DNA from: Pseudomonas fluorescens
GTDB taxonomy: Bacteria; Pseudomonadota; Gammaproteobacteria; Pseudomonadales; Pseudomonadaceae
Reading direction: 5' to 3'
NCBI RefSeq assembly: GCF_005938625.1
Contig: NZ_VCNJ01000023.1
Coordinates: forward strand, 84,258-148,257
DNA length: 64,000 nucleotides
Every line of letters begins with the position of its first letter. Position 1 is the first letter of the stretch. Shown here piece after piece: positions 7,562 through 15,978 of the stretch. A program made the translations under genes and the position numbers. A model generated the notes under the pieces. It was not told the origin of the DNA. It was given only the letters and a program-made list of their open reading frames with translations, and did no database searches.

Positions 7562-9166
7562 TCAACGCGGCTTTTCCGGCTTATAACCCAGACGCAATCC
7601 CCCCCAGTGCCGGCCCTTGATCATGATCGGCACCGACAGGTCATGCATCAGTTCACCGGTGTCGCGGGTGTAGGTCTGCAATAACACCGGTTGCTGATGG
7701 CTGCCGCAGCGAATACCAGTGCGATCAGCGAACTTGCGTTTGGTGCGATTGTTCACAGCATCGACCTGCGCATCGCCGGTCAACGGCTGACTGAACAGCT
7801 GATTGTGCGTCGGCACATAACCCTGCTGCGTACAGGCGATGGCGAATACCAGCCCTTCGTGACGCGGCAACAATGGCTCCTGAATCACCGGCAGCACCTG
7901 ATCGGTGTAACGGTCGAAACGGGTTTGAAATTTCGCCGGATGGGTATTCGGGATCGGCTGATACTGGCGATCGAACAAGTCTTCAATACTGATTCGCCCC
8001 TGATCGACGTCTGCTTCGAAACGCGCGGCAATCTGGCTTGCCCCTTCGCGGGCCAGATCATAGATACGCTGGTGATAGTCATCCAGACCGACTTCAGCCA
8101 GACGCTCGCTGATGGTTTCCGCCTGCCCTTCCATCTGCACCGCCGCTGCGGCAAGGCGGCGAGTCTGTTGATCGCTGATCGCCAAATCGCTACGCATTTG
8201 CTCAATCGCCTTAAACAGGCTGTCGAGTTGCTCGCGATTGGTTTCCGCGCCCTGCGCAATTTCACCGACCTGAGTTTCCACCCCGGCAGCCAGTCGCGCG
8301 ATGTTCTCCAGATGCTGACCGGTATGCTCGACCTGATCGACACCGATCTGCAGATCACTCGACAACTCGCGAATCTGCTCCACCACTTGCGCTGTACGCT
8401 GTTGAATGTCGGCGACCATCTCACCCACTTCACCGGTTGCCGACGCTGTGCGCGCCGCCAATCCGCGAACTTCGTCCGCCACCACGGCGAAACCGCGACC
8501 ATGCTCACCCGCCCGCGCCGCTTCGATCGCCGCGTTCAATGCGAGCAGATTGGTCTGGCTGGCAATCGACTGAATCACCAGAGTCACACGCTGAATGTCG
8601 TCACTGCGCAGGCTCAAGGCTTCGATCAATTCACGGCTGGCATTGGCGCGCTGACTGAGTTGATGCATGCGCGCGATCGAGTCCACCAGTTCCGTGCGCC
8701 CCGCCGCGCTGCTGTGATGCGCCTGACTGGCCGCCTCAAGTGCGGCACGGCTGAGCTGCGAAGTCGCGTGTTCGGTGGCGATCATCACCTCGGCATTGCT
8801 GACGATCTGCGCCGCCGCATCGAGTTGCGATTCGAGTTTGCTCGCCAGTTCCTTGACCGAGAATGCCACGCCAGCCGCCGACAAAGCGTTATGACTGGTG
8901 GTGTAGGAAAGATCGCGGGTCAGTTCGGACATGGCGCTGCCGCTGTCGGCAGGCTGAACATCAGGGATGGTGCGGGAACGCAGGCGCGGCAGCCAGACAA
9001 TCAGCACCGCCAGCGGCATGCCAATGTACAGCGACCATTCGGCCAGGGACATGCCGGCCAGCAACAGCATCAGGGCGATGCTTTGCAGGGTCGGTGCGAT
9101 CCAGCGGTTTTTCGGCAAAAGCACTGGTGCAGGCAAAGCCCCAACCAGAGATCCATCTCTCGTCAT
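7562..9166 (-). CDS. Methyl-accepting chemotaxis protein with a C-terminal extra domain
   Basis: A 534-residue chemoreceptor. Two membrane segments lie close together (about residues 25-42 and 45-60) with almost no periplasmic loop, so no external ligand domain exists. The signalling domain follows, with the conserved hairpin tip NLLALNAAIEAARAGEHGRG at about residues 210-230. After it come some 150 residues that end in SVPIMIKGRHWGGLRLGYKP, a C-terminal sensory-like region seen in some receptors. It should act at the inner membrane by controlling CheA, sensing from the cytoplasm. The gene stands alone. The signal is unknown. A single polypeptide with no broken motifs was seen. Confidence 0.88.
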   Translation of the reverse strand: MTRDGSLVGALPAPVLLPKNRWIAPTLQSIALMLLLAGMSLAEWSLYIGMPLAVLIVWLPRLRSRTIPDVQPADSGSAMSELTRDLSYTTSHNALSAAGVAFSVKELASKLESQLDAAAQIVSNAEVMIATEHATSQLSRAALEAASQAHHSSAAGRTELVDSIARMHQLSQRANASRELIEALSLRSDDIQRVTLVIQSIASQTNLLALNAAIEAARAGEHGRGFAVVADEVRGLAARTASATGEVGEMVADIQQRTAQVVEQIRELSSDLQIGVDQVEHTGQHLENIARLAAGVETQVGEIAQGAETNREQLDSLFKAIEQMRSDLAISDQQTRRLAAAAVQMEGQAETISERLAEVGLDDYHQRIYDLAREGASQIAARFEADVDQGRISIEDLFDRQYQPIPNTHPAKFQTRFDRYTDQVLPVIQEPLLPRHEGLVFAIACTQQGYVPTHNQLFSQPLTGDAQVDAVNNRTKRKFADRTGIRCGSHQQPVLLQTYTRDTGELMHDLSVPIMIKGRHWGGLRLGYKPEKPR

Positions 9167-9302
9167 ATCAACACCCCACGCTTGTTCTCATTGTTGTGAC
9201 TGCATTAAACGCCACTACAACGCCATTATCCATGGTCCGTTAGTCGTGGGGTCTGTGGCAGGTCAATGGAACGGCTCGGGATTATTGCAGACGAGCAAAA
9301 AC

Positions 9303-9359
9303 AAAGATCGCAGCCTCCAGCAACGCCCGTGTGGGAGCTGCCGAAGGCTGCGATCTTTT
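9303..9359. repeat. REP inverted pair, GATCGCAGCC family
   Basis: AAAGATCGCAGCC (9303-9315) is repeated in inverse at 9347-9359, with a degenerate middle (left arm CCAGCAACGCC in place of TTCGGCAGCTC). It is a decayed relative of the pairs at 1155-1232 and 25005-25094 and lies at the 3' side of the DksA-like gene. Confidence 0.8.
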
Positions 9360-9394
9360 CAAGGCGCCCCTATTTAAAGGGTCACCTCACAGAA

Positions 9395-9799
9395 TCAGGC
9401 CTGACGCTGGTGCTTGTCGATCTGCTCGTGACGCTCTTGAGCTTCGATGCAGTACTTGGTGGTCGGGCTGATCAGCAGGCGCTTCAGGCCAATGGCCTCG
9501 CCGCTGTCATCGCACCAGCCAAAGCTGTCTTCCTTGATGCGCTCAAGGGCTTGTTCCAGTTGCGGCAACATGCGCTGGTCGCGATCGATCGCGTTCACCA
9601 GCCAAGTGCGCTCTTCTTCAACCGAAGCCGCATCCGCCGGGTCAGCCGGGGTGTCCAGGCTTTCGATGGCGATACGATTTTGCTCAATGCGCTCGTGGGT
9701 TTCGACTTTCATGTTCTGCAACAGCTCAGTGAAGAAAGCGTGCTGCTCGGCATTCATGTAGTCATCTGCCGGCATGGCCAGCAACTTGTCCTTTGTCAT
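9395..9799 (-). CDS. DksA/TraR-family RNA polymerase regulator with incomplete zinc finger
   Basis: A 134-residue DksA-like protein. The N-terminal helix and coiled coil are present, with the coiled-coil tip DPADAA at residues 53-58 that matches the DxxDxA motif used in the RNA polymerase channel. In the zinc-finger region only C96 and C117 remain; the partners are S99 and A120 (WCDDSG and CIEAQE). This CxxS/CxxA arrangement resembles DksA2 of P. aeruginosa, which works without zinc, and the length also fits. It would act with ppGpp on transcription initiation. The genomic setting is not the zinc-regulated cluster known for DksA2, so calling it dksA2 is not safe. The ATG at 9799 starts the homology. 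Confidence 0.82.
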   Translation of the reverse strand: MTKDKLLAMPADDYMNAEQHAFFTELLQNMKVETHERIEQNRIAIESLDTPADPADAASVEEERTWLVNAIDRDQRMLPQLEQALERIKEDSFGWCDDSGEAIGLKRLLISPTTKYCIEAQERHEQIDKHQRQA

Positions 9800-10201
9800 T
9801 GATATCTCTATAAAAAAACGTGCATTAAGGCGAATTAGGGAGCGTTTCGGCGAACCGCGTGCGGTCGGCGAAAAGGCATCGTTTATTGCAAATGCCACCC
9901 GGCACTCAATTTACGAGGGGCGGCAGTCTAAGGCCCGAATGAGGCCTCAGCAACTGTAAATACAGGGAATTTGTCCGACAAAGCCCGGAAACTGCTCTGA
10001 CACAGGGTTCACACGGGCAATCGGAGTGCGTTTATAGCAAGAAATTCAGTCGAGCGGCTGTATATAGAAGACAAACGGCTAACCGCGCAGCGTTCGGACG
10101 CGATTTTTTACCACGCACTGCATCGTTTCAGCAAAGCAGACCGGGAATAGCCCCACTACTATCAGGCCCACCGTGTGATCAAACAGCCTTAAGGATGACC
10201 T
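9800..10201. other. Intergenic region between divergent regulators
   Basis: About 400 bases between the leftward DksA-like gene and the rightward RpiR gene. It must hold both promoters. The stretch 9960-10160 is AT-richer; I see no strong palindrome, repeat or open frame with a ribosome binding site. Confidence 0.4.
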
Positions 10202-11110
10202 ATGCCCCGCCCCGATCTGCCGGCCACCGACGAGGTCTCACTCGCCAGCCCCCCGATCAATGCCGAGCGCCTGCTGCAACTGATCACCGACGAATACGAC
10301 GCCCTGCCGCGCCAGCTCAAACGCATCGCCAGCTACATCAGCCAACAGAGCGACCGGATCATGGTCGACCGCATCAGCGACATCGCCCGCGAGTGCGAAG
10401 TGCACCCGTCCGCCATCGTGCGCTTCTCGCAACGCTTCGGTTTCAGCGGCTTCAGCGAAATGCAGGCGCTGTTCCGCAGTGCCTACACGCACAAAGCCTC
10501 GCCGGTGCAAAACTACCAGCAACGCATCCGCAGCATGATCGCCAACCAGTCGCAGCAAGCCAGCGCCGGCGACCTCGCCCGCGAATGCATCGACGCCACC
10601 CGCTCCGGCATCGAACGCCTGGGTCGCGAACTCGACGACGCCGCGTTCGAAAAAGCCGTCGACCTGATCGTCAACGCCGACAACATTTATGTCGTCGGCG
10701 TGCGCCGCTCCTTCGCCGTCGCCGACTACCTCGTTTACAACTTGCAACACACTCAGAAAAAAATTCATCTGGTGTCCGGGCTCGGCGGCAGCTATCGAGA
10801 ACAAATGCGCAGCGTGCGCGCCAACGATCTGGTCATCGCCATCAGCTTCGTGCCCTACGCCAAGGAAACCCAACACTGCCTGCGCTTCGCCCGCCAGCAA
10901 CAGGCCAACACCCTGATCCTCACCGACAGCCACCTCTCGCCACTGGCAAAACTCGCCAACAGCGTATTGCTGGTCAACGAAGGCAGCGCCCTCGCCTTTC
11001 GTTCGCTGAGTGCGACGCTGTGTTTATGTCAGGCGTTGTTTGTGGCGGTGGCCTATCGGCTGGAACTGAATGTTGATGAGATTCACGAACAACCCGGCTT
11101 CGACGACTGA
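10202..11110 (+). CDS. MurR/RpiR family transcriptional regulator
   Basis: A 302-residue regulator. The N-terminal RpiR helix-turn-helix domain spans about residues 20-100 (RQLKRIASYISQQSDRIMV, then HPSAIVRFSQRFGFSGFSEM). A SIS sugar-phosphate-binding domain follows at about 135-270 (NIYVVGVRRSFAVADYLVYN). Such proteins repress or activate sugar or amino-sugar catabolic genes and respond to phosphosugars. AAGGATGACCT precedes the ATG. No catabolic operon lies beside it; the next gene is a glutathione transferase 61 bases on. The target is unknown. Third codon positions are strongly C-rich, as in the following two genes. Confidence 0.9.
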   Translation: MPRPDLPATDEVSLASPPINAERLLQLITDEYDALPRQLKRIASYISQQSDRIMVDRISDIARECEVHPSAIVRFSQRFGFSGFSEMQALFRSAYTHKASPVQNYQQRIRSMIANQSQQASAGDLARECIDATRSGIERLGRELDDAAFEKAVDLIVNADNIYVVGVRRSFAVADYLVYNLQHTQKKIHLVSGLGGSYREQMRSVRANDLVIAISFVPYAKETQHCLRFARQQQANTLILTDSHLSPLAKLANSVLLVNEGSALAFRSLSATLCLCQALFVAVAYRLELNVDEIHEQPGFDD

Positions 11111-11171
11111 CAATTGCCTCAGCGTCGGCTAGGTTATGCCTTCCCACCGGTTTGACTTGAAGGAACGCGTC

Positions 11172-11777
11172 ATGAAACTGATCGGCATGCTGGACTCCCC
11201 TTACGTACGCCGCGTGGCGATCTCCGCCAAACGCCTGGGCATCGACCTCGAACACGAGTCGGTCTCGGTGTTCCGCCACTTCGAGCAATTCCAGCAGATC
11301 AACCCGGTGGTCAAAGCGCCCACGCTGATCCTCGACGACGGCGTAGTCCTGATGGACTCGACCCTCATCCTCGACTACCTCGAAGCCAGCTCCGGCAAAA
11401 GCCTGCTGCCAACCGACCTGAAACAACGCGCCCAAGCCCTGCGCCTGATCGGCCTCAGCCTCGCCGCCTGCGAAAAAGCCGTGCAGCTCTACTACGAACG
11501 CAACCTGCGCCCGGCCGACATTCAATACCAACCGTGGGTCGAACGCGTCGAAGGTCAACTCGCCGCGGCGTTCACCGCCCTCGAGCAAGAACTGGAAAAA
11601 ACCGGCCTGCCCACCGACGGCACCCTCACCCAGGCCGGCATCAGCCTCGCCGTCGCCTGGAGCTTCACCGACCTCGTCGTCCCCGACCAGATCGACACCC
11701 GCCGCTACCCCCACATCGCCCAATACACCGCCTACGCCGAAACCCTCGAAGCGTTCGTCAGCACCCCGATGACCTGA
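11172..11777 (+). CDS. Glutathione S-transferase family protein
   Basis: A 201-residue cytosolic protein with the two GST domains: a thioredoxin-like N-terminal part (residues 1 to about 78) with SPYVRR at residues 8-13 and the glutathione-contact segment LMDSTLILDYLE near residue 60, then an all-helical C-terminal part. The start at 11172 follows AAGGAACGCGTC; an upstream ATG at 11136 adds residues that do not match the fold. The substrate is unknown. It is followed after two bases by the AlkD-like gene, so the two probably share a transcript. Confidence 0.88.
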   Translation: MKLIGMLDSPYVRRVAISAKRLGIDLEHESVSVFRHFEQFQQINPVVKAPTLILDDGVVLMDSTLILDYLEASSGKSLLPTDLKQRAQALRLIGLSLAACEKAVQLYYERNLRPADIQYQPWVERVEGQLAAAFTALEQELEKTGLPTDGTLTQAGISLAVAWSFTDLVVPDQIDTRRYPHIAQYTAYAETLEAFVSTPMT

Positions 11778-11779
11778 CC

Positions 11780-12886
11780 ATGAGCACCACCGACACCGCC
11801 GCCCCGGCGTTAAAGGAAATCTTCAACGCCGAGCGCTTGCAGCACATCGCCAGCGAAATGAGCGCCGTGTACCCGGCGTTCAAGTCCAAGGCGTTTCTCA
11901 AACACGCCCAGGACGGACTCGCCGAATTATCAGTGATGCAACGCATGGCGCGTGTCAGTGAAAGCCTGCATGCCGTGTTGCCGCTGGATTACCAAGATTC
12001 CCTCAATGTATTGCGTGAACTCGCGCCAAGGTTGAACAGCGGATTCGTCAGCATGTGTTTGCCGCACTACGTCGCCAGCTACGGCGGACACGCGTTCGAT
12101 ACCTCCATGGACGCCCTGAAGTACTTCACCACCTTCGGCTCCTCCGAATTCGCCATCCGCCACTTTCTGCGCAGCGATCTGGAACGCTCGCTGGGATTGA
12201 TGCACGACTGGACCCGAGACGAAAACCACCACGTTCGACGCCTCGCCAGCGAAGGCAGCCGCCCTCGCCTGCCTTGGTCATTTCGGCTGGAAGCGGTGCA
12301 GGCGGATCCGCAGTTGGCCGCCGGGATACTGGATCGGTTGAAGGCGGATGAGAGTTTGTACGTGCGCAAGTCCGTGGCGAATCATTTGAATGATGTGACG
12401 AAAGTGCATCCGGAGTGGGTGCTGGACACGATTGAAGGTTGGTCGCTGGAGAACAAGCACACGGCCTGGATTGCCAAGCATGCGTTGCGGAGTTTGATTA
12501 AGCAGGGGGACTTGCGGGCGCTGACGGTGATTGGCGCCGGGGCGAAGGCTGAGGTTGAGTTGTTGGATGTGCGGGTTGAGCCGGCGGTGGTTAGGTTGGG
12601 GGAAGCGATTACGTTGTCGTTTGTGGTGAAGTCAACGGTGGCGCATGAGCAGCGGTTGGTGATTGATTATGCGATTGACTATGTGAAGGCGAATGGCGGG
12701 GTTTCGGGGAAGGTTTTTAAGTTGAAGACGGTGGGGTTGGCGGGGTTTGAGAGGGAGGTTGTGGGGAGGCGGCAGGTGATTAGGGATTTTACGACGCGGA
12801 AGCATTTTGTGGGGCGGCATGGGGTGAGGGTTATGGTTAATGGGGAGGTTTTGGCTAGCACGGTATTCGAAATCGTCGCCGGATGA
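11780..12886 (+). CDS. AlkD-like DNA alkylation repair protein
   Basis: A 368-residue protein of the HEAT-repeat DNA alkylation repair family. Helical repeats occupy about residues 20-250, with FTTFGSSEFAIRHFL, HVRRLASEGSRPRLPW and KSVANHLNDV, which match the AlkD-type repeats that wrap DNA and release alkylated bases. The last 110 residues look like a separate beta sandwich (VELLDVRVEPAVVRLGEAI onward). Which lesions it removes is not known. The gene starts two bases after the GST stop. Base use changes sharply inside the gene: the first half has C at most third positions, while from about 12290 on G and T prevail on the coding strand. Confidence 0.85.
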   Translation: MSTTDTAAPALKEIFNAERLQHIASEMSAVYPAFKSKAFLKHAQDGLAELSVMQRMARVSESLHAVLPLDYQDSLNVLRELAPRLNSGFVSMCLPHYVASYGGHAFDTSMDALKYFTTFGSSEFAIRHFLRSDLERSLGLMHDWTRDENHHVRRLASEGSRPRLPWSFRLEAVQADPQLAAGILDRLKADESLYVRKSVANHLNDVTKVHPEWVLDTIEGWSLENKHTAWIAKHALRSLIKQGDLRALTVIGAGAKAEVELLDVRVEPAVVRLGEAITLSFVVKSTVAHEQRLVIDYAIDYVKANGGVSGKVFKLKTVGLAGFEREVVGRRQVIRDFTTRKHFVGRHGVRVMVNGEVLASTVFEIVAG

Positions 12887-13182
12887 CGTCACGTATAAAA
12901 TCCGTTGATCTGGCAGTAATACTGATTGATATGGAATTACGGATAGGGCAATTTTCGGCCAATAGCGGCCGGTTACAGTCAACATTTACCTAGTGCGATT
13001 GCCGACCGTTTGCCAGGCGGTGGCGCCCCTTTAGTTGGCCACTACGGACTAAAAAAATTGGTTCAGCTTCGAAAGTAAAGTTACCAAGTCGCTATATATC
13101 ATTGGAACTCTATCCGCCCCTCCCGGTGGGAGTTATCCCCCTTTCACTGACGCACTCTCCATTTTTATGAGCTCCTCGTATT
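12887..13182. other. Intergenic region at the left edge of the AT-rich defence-like gene
   Basis: Nearly 300 bases between convergent genes where GC content falls. It contains TTTTCGGCCAATAGCGGCCG (12953-12972). A similar GGCCGAAAGCGG string lies on the far side of the AT-rich gene at about 15869-15880. No supported gene is seen; a 36-codon frame that overlaps the AlkD stop as ATGA has host-atypical codons. Confidence 0.4.
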
Positions 13183-15639
13183 TCATCTATTTCTTTTTTT
13201 CTGCGCGCTATTCAGCACTTCTTGTTTTTCAATCTCAAATGAAGCTCGGATCTTTGGAGTAAATCTCTGCAAGTTTGGCCCAAAGAAATTAAGTTCCTGT
13301 TCCTCTTCACACTCTAAATACGAAATGAACGCTTCAGCTTTGGCGATCCGCGTCCTAATACGTTCCAGACGTTTTCTCGCATTAAATAGCCTGAAATCCT
13401 CATTCGATAGTTCTACCATCTCATGAGCCTTGGCTTCATTGAATATTCCGCAGTCCGTTGACACCAATTCGATATATGTAAAAAAAGACGATAAAACGTT
13501 GAATATATACAGTCCATAAGTAGTTATCTTTAAGCTATCTACAGCCTCGCAATAGTAGTCAATGCGATTATTTGACTCAATCAGATCCCACTTCAAAAAT
13601 ACGTCGAGATTCTTCTCAAGATCCTCGACCATATTAAAGTTTTCTGAAAAGTAATCCTTGAGCTCGCTTATCGATATATAAAATGGGTTCGATGGATCGA
13701 TTCCATCCGCCAGCTTTTGTAGTATCCTCATTCCAGTAAAATGAGAGCCGTTAGACTTGCTTCTAATTTGAAAAAGGTTTGGGATACTACTTTGCGACTC
13801 CTCGTAAAAAAATCGGTAAGGTATCATCACAGGCTTCAATACTTGATGAATCTTCAGCTTCCAAAGTCCACCTTTCGCTGAGACCATCTCATCCACACCG
13901 GTATATCCAGATTTTAGGAAATCCCTAAACAGCTCCAAAGCTAGTCGAATATTGCCGTGTGCACATGCACTTAGAAATTCGTTTAGAGGAGAGTCATTAC
14001 CTTGACGAAACTCATTAGAAAATATTCTGAACAGAATCTTGAAGACTTTCGCTTTTTCGTCGAATTTTTCTCCGAAAAGCTGAATACAAAAATCTCGATC
14101 TTCAAGCATTAGCTGAACAAACTTTATTCGCTTTTCAAATACCGCCTGAGCTACAGGGGAGCTAATGTGAAAGCCAGAATTCTGATAGGCATCTAAAGTG
14201 CCATGTATTCGAGATGCATGGAAACGTTCTTCACGCATTGAAATAATAACTAGGCACCCAAGTTGATCGGAGATTTCTTGAGATGTTGTGAAGCAGAAAT
14301 CTTGTAAATTGTGCGGTAGCTGATCAGTATTATCTATTGCTATTACACAACCCTTATGCTTAAACCTCCAATAAGCAACTAGGCGTCTCGCAACGTATTG
14401 CTTGTCACAAAGCCAAGTTTCGACAAGGCTGTTGAGTGCAATATTGAACGCTTCAGAGGTCTCTACCAAACCAAAAAGAACTTGTTTCTTGGCAAGTTCG
14501 TACCTGTCTTCAAAAAGCTGCAAGAGGTTTGCGCGGTCGGACTCTAACAAATTATCAACATCTAGGCAGCGTATGATTTCGCTCCATATTTTTTCATAGA
14601 TTTTGCTTTCTTCTTCTGGGGTATTCAGAAGATCCGCAATTGCAACTCTAGAATACTTCGCCAAATATTGAGGAGGATTGTGGTACAAAAGCTTTCGTAA
14701 AAAAGTCGACTTACCAGCTCCCTTTCCTCCGAATAAAACTATCACCTCACCAGACTTTTTGTCTTTCAAGCTTCTCGCAATTCTATTTCCAAATAGTCCT
14801 CCTCTCTCATTATCTTCGGACTGTTGAATGCCGCGATCAGCCATGTATGGAGAAAGAGAATCTTTAATGATCAATCTAAAATTAGAAAACGCGTTTTCGT
14901 AATCTCTCTGACTAACATAGCAGGCATCCATAAAAACTGGCTCTGATACATCGATACTACCAAAATACTTGTTTGCCAGAGGTCGAAGCTCCCTCGCGTA
15001 GCCGTTAGAGTTGACTTCATGATTATAAGAAGAAATTTTATCTTTCGGGTAAAAAATCTCTCGATTGTTCCTACTCACACTTCCGAGCGATGTTTTTAGT
15101 GAGCCTTCCTTGATGGAGCTATACCCCAAAATATTAGTTGCCTCAGTAAAGCAATCGGCAAAATATTTGTTTCCATGTATCACCAGCGCCTTGAGGTTCC
15201 GCCAGTTCTTACCTGACTCGAAGGTTTTAAATAGAATCCATTCGTGTCCATTAGTAATACCAGCAAAGCTACAGCCTTCTTCCATGCAATACTCTCTGAC
15301 CTGCTCAACCGCAGCTCTGATATTAGCGTCAGTTAAAAGGGTTTGAATGGTAATGTACTGGTGTGTCTTGGTACTATTGAAGCTATTGGGGATGTTAAAA
15401 TAGACCCCCTCTTTTTTCGCCTCCAAAAATAGAAGATCGTCACCATTGCCTCGTTTAAGACGATAATCAGCATACCCCGGCGATATGAAACTCTCGTGCA
15501 TTGTCTGACTTACGGGCCAACTAAGTACACCGTGCAGTATTTGGTCTATTATTTTATGTCTAGTGTCAGCCTCATTGAAACTTCTATCGTGACTATCCAT
15601 TTTGGAAATTCGAATCGCAATATCGTGCGGGCTTTCCAT
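13183..15639 (-). CDS. PD-(D/E)xK nuclease fused to a P-loop NTPase; probable anti-phage defence protein
   Basis: An 818-residue protein if started at the ATG at 15639 (AAGGAAACATGG just upstream); an ATG six codons earlier (15657) is weaker. Residues 20-150 look like the N-terminal nuclease domain of type I restriction HsdR proteins: E23 before TRHKIIDQIL, D58 in GYADYRLKRG, E73-A74-K75 in FLEAKKEG, then EQVREYC and ITNGHEWILFK. Walker A is GGKGAGKS at 304-311 and a Walker B-like CVIAIDNTDQ is at about 431-440. About 350 helical residues without known motifs follow. The gene is AT-rich and stands alone between GC-rich host genes. Nucleic-acid cleavage controlled by nucleotide binding is inferred. 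The target and trigger are unknown. Confidence 0.82.
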   Translation of the reverse strand: MESPHDIAIRISKMDSHDRSFNEADTRHKIIDQILHGVLSWPVSQTMHESFISPGYADYRLKRGNGDDLLFLEAKKEGVYFNIPNSFNSTKTHQYITIQTLLTDANIRAAVEQVREYCMEEGCSFAGITNGHEWILFKTFESGKNWRNLKALVIHGNKYFADCFTEATNILGYSSIKEGSLKTSLGSVSRNNREIFYPKDKISSYNHEVNSNGYARELRPLANKYFGSIDVSEPVFMDACYVSQRDYENAFSNFRLIIKDSLSPYMADRGIQQSEDNERGGLFGNRIARSLKDKKSGEVIVLFGGKGAGKSTFLRKLLYHNPPQYLAKYSRVAIADLLNTPEEESKIYEKIWSEIIRCLDVDNLLESDRANLLQLFEDRYELAKKQVLFGLVETSEAFNIALNSLVETWLCDKQYVARRLVAYWRFKHKGCVIAIDNTDQLPHNLQDFCFTTSQEISDQLGCLVIISMREERFHASRIHGTLDAYQNSGFHISSPVAQAVFEKRIKFVQLMLEDRDFCIQLFGEKFDEKAKVFKILFRIFSNEFRQGNDSPLNEFLSACAHGNIRLALELFRDFLKSGYTGVDEMVSAKGGLWKLKIHQVLKPVMIPYRFFYEESQSSIPNLFQIRSKSNGSHFTGMRILQKLADGIDPSNPFYISISELKDYFSENFNMVEDLEKNLDVFLKWDLIESNNRIDYYCEAVDSLKITTYGLYIFNVLSSFFTYIELVSTDCGIFNEAKAHEMVELSNEDFRLFNARKRLERIRTRIAKAEAFISYLECEEEQELNFFGPNLQRFTPKIRASFEIEKQEVLNSAQKKRNR

Positions 15640-15978
15640 CCATGTTTCCTTATTCATGAAAATGCCGAATAGTTCCGTAGCAATTCAAGACGCAGGACCA
15701 AACAAACGAGATCCGTTCATCCCTCGATGAACCATAGTTTCATGTTGCCATGTCGTCAAAGGCAAAAAAAATACGGTGAAAAACAAACGATTACGCGATG
15801 CAGTGCTGTCGAGAGCGTTAGAAGTTCGTATTTGGCCACCCTCTGCCGGTCACGAGTGGCTGCTTCTGGCCGAAAGCGGACCTTCGTTGAAACCAGCATT
15901 GACGCGGTAGCTGTCAAAGATGATTACTCAAAACAGCGCTACTAAAAGACAGGCAAGAGAAGTGCCTCCTGCCTGCTG
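15640..15978. other. Intergenic region upstream of the nuclease-NTPase gene
   Basis: About 340 bases that must carry the promoter for the leftward nuclease gene. It contains CTGCCGGTCACGAGTGGCTG followed by CTTCTGGCCGAAAGCGGACC (about 15843-15882), which I recall as a sequence dispersed in Pseudomonas intergenic DNA; that is memory, not a search. A 72-codon frame at 15727-15945 overlaps it and is not supported. Confidence 0.4.

Noticed and set aside
12883..12993. A 36-codon ORF overlapping the AlkD-like stop as ATGA
   Set aside because: Codon use (ATA, TTA, GTA) is unlike the host and it crosses a repeat-like string; probably chance.
15727..15945. A 72-codon plus-strand frame upstream of the nuclease-NTPase gene
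   Set aside because: No ribosome binding site, no family likeness, and it runs through a sequence that looks like dispersed intergenic DNA.
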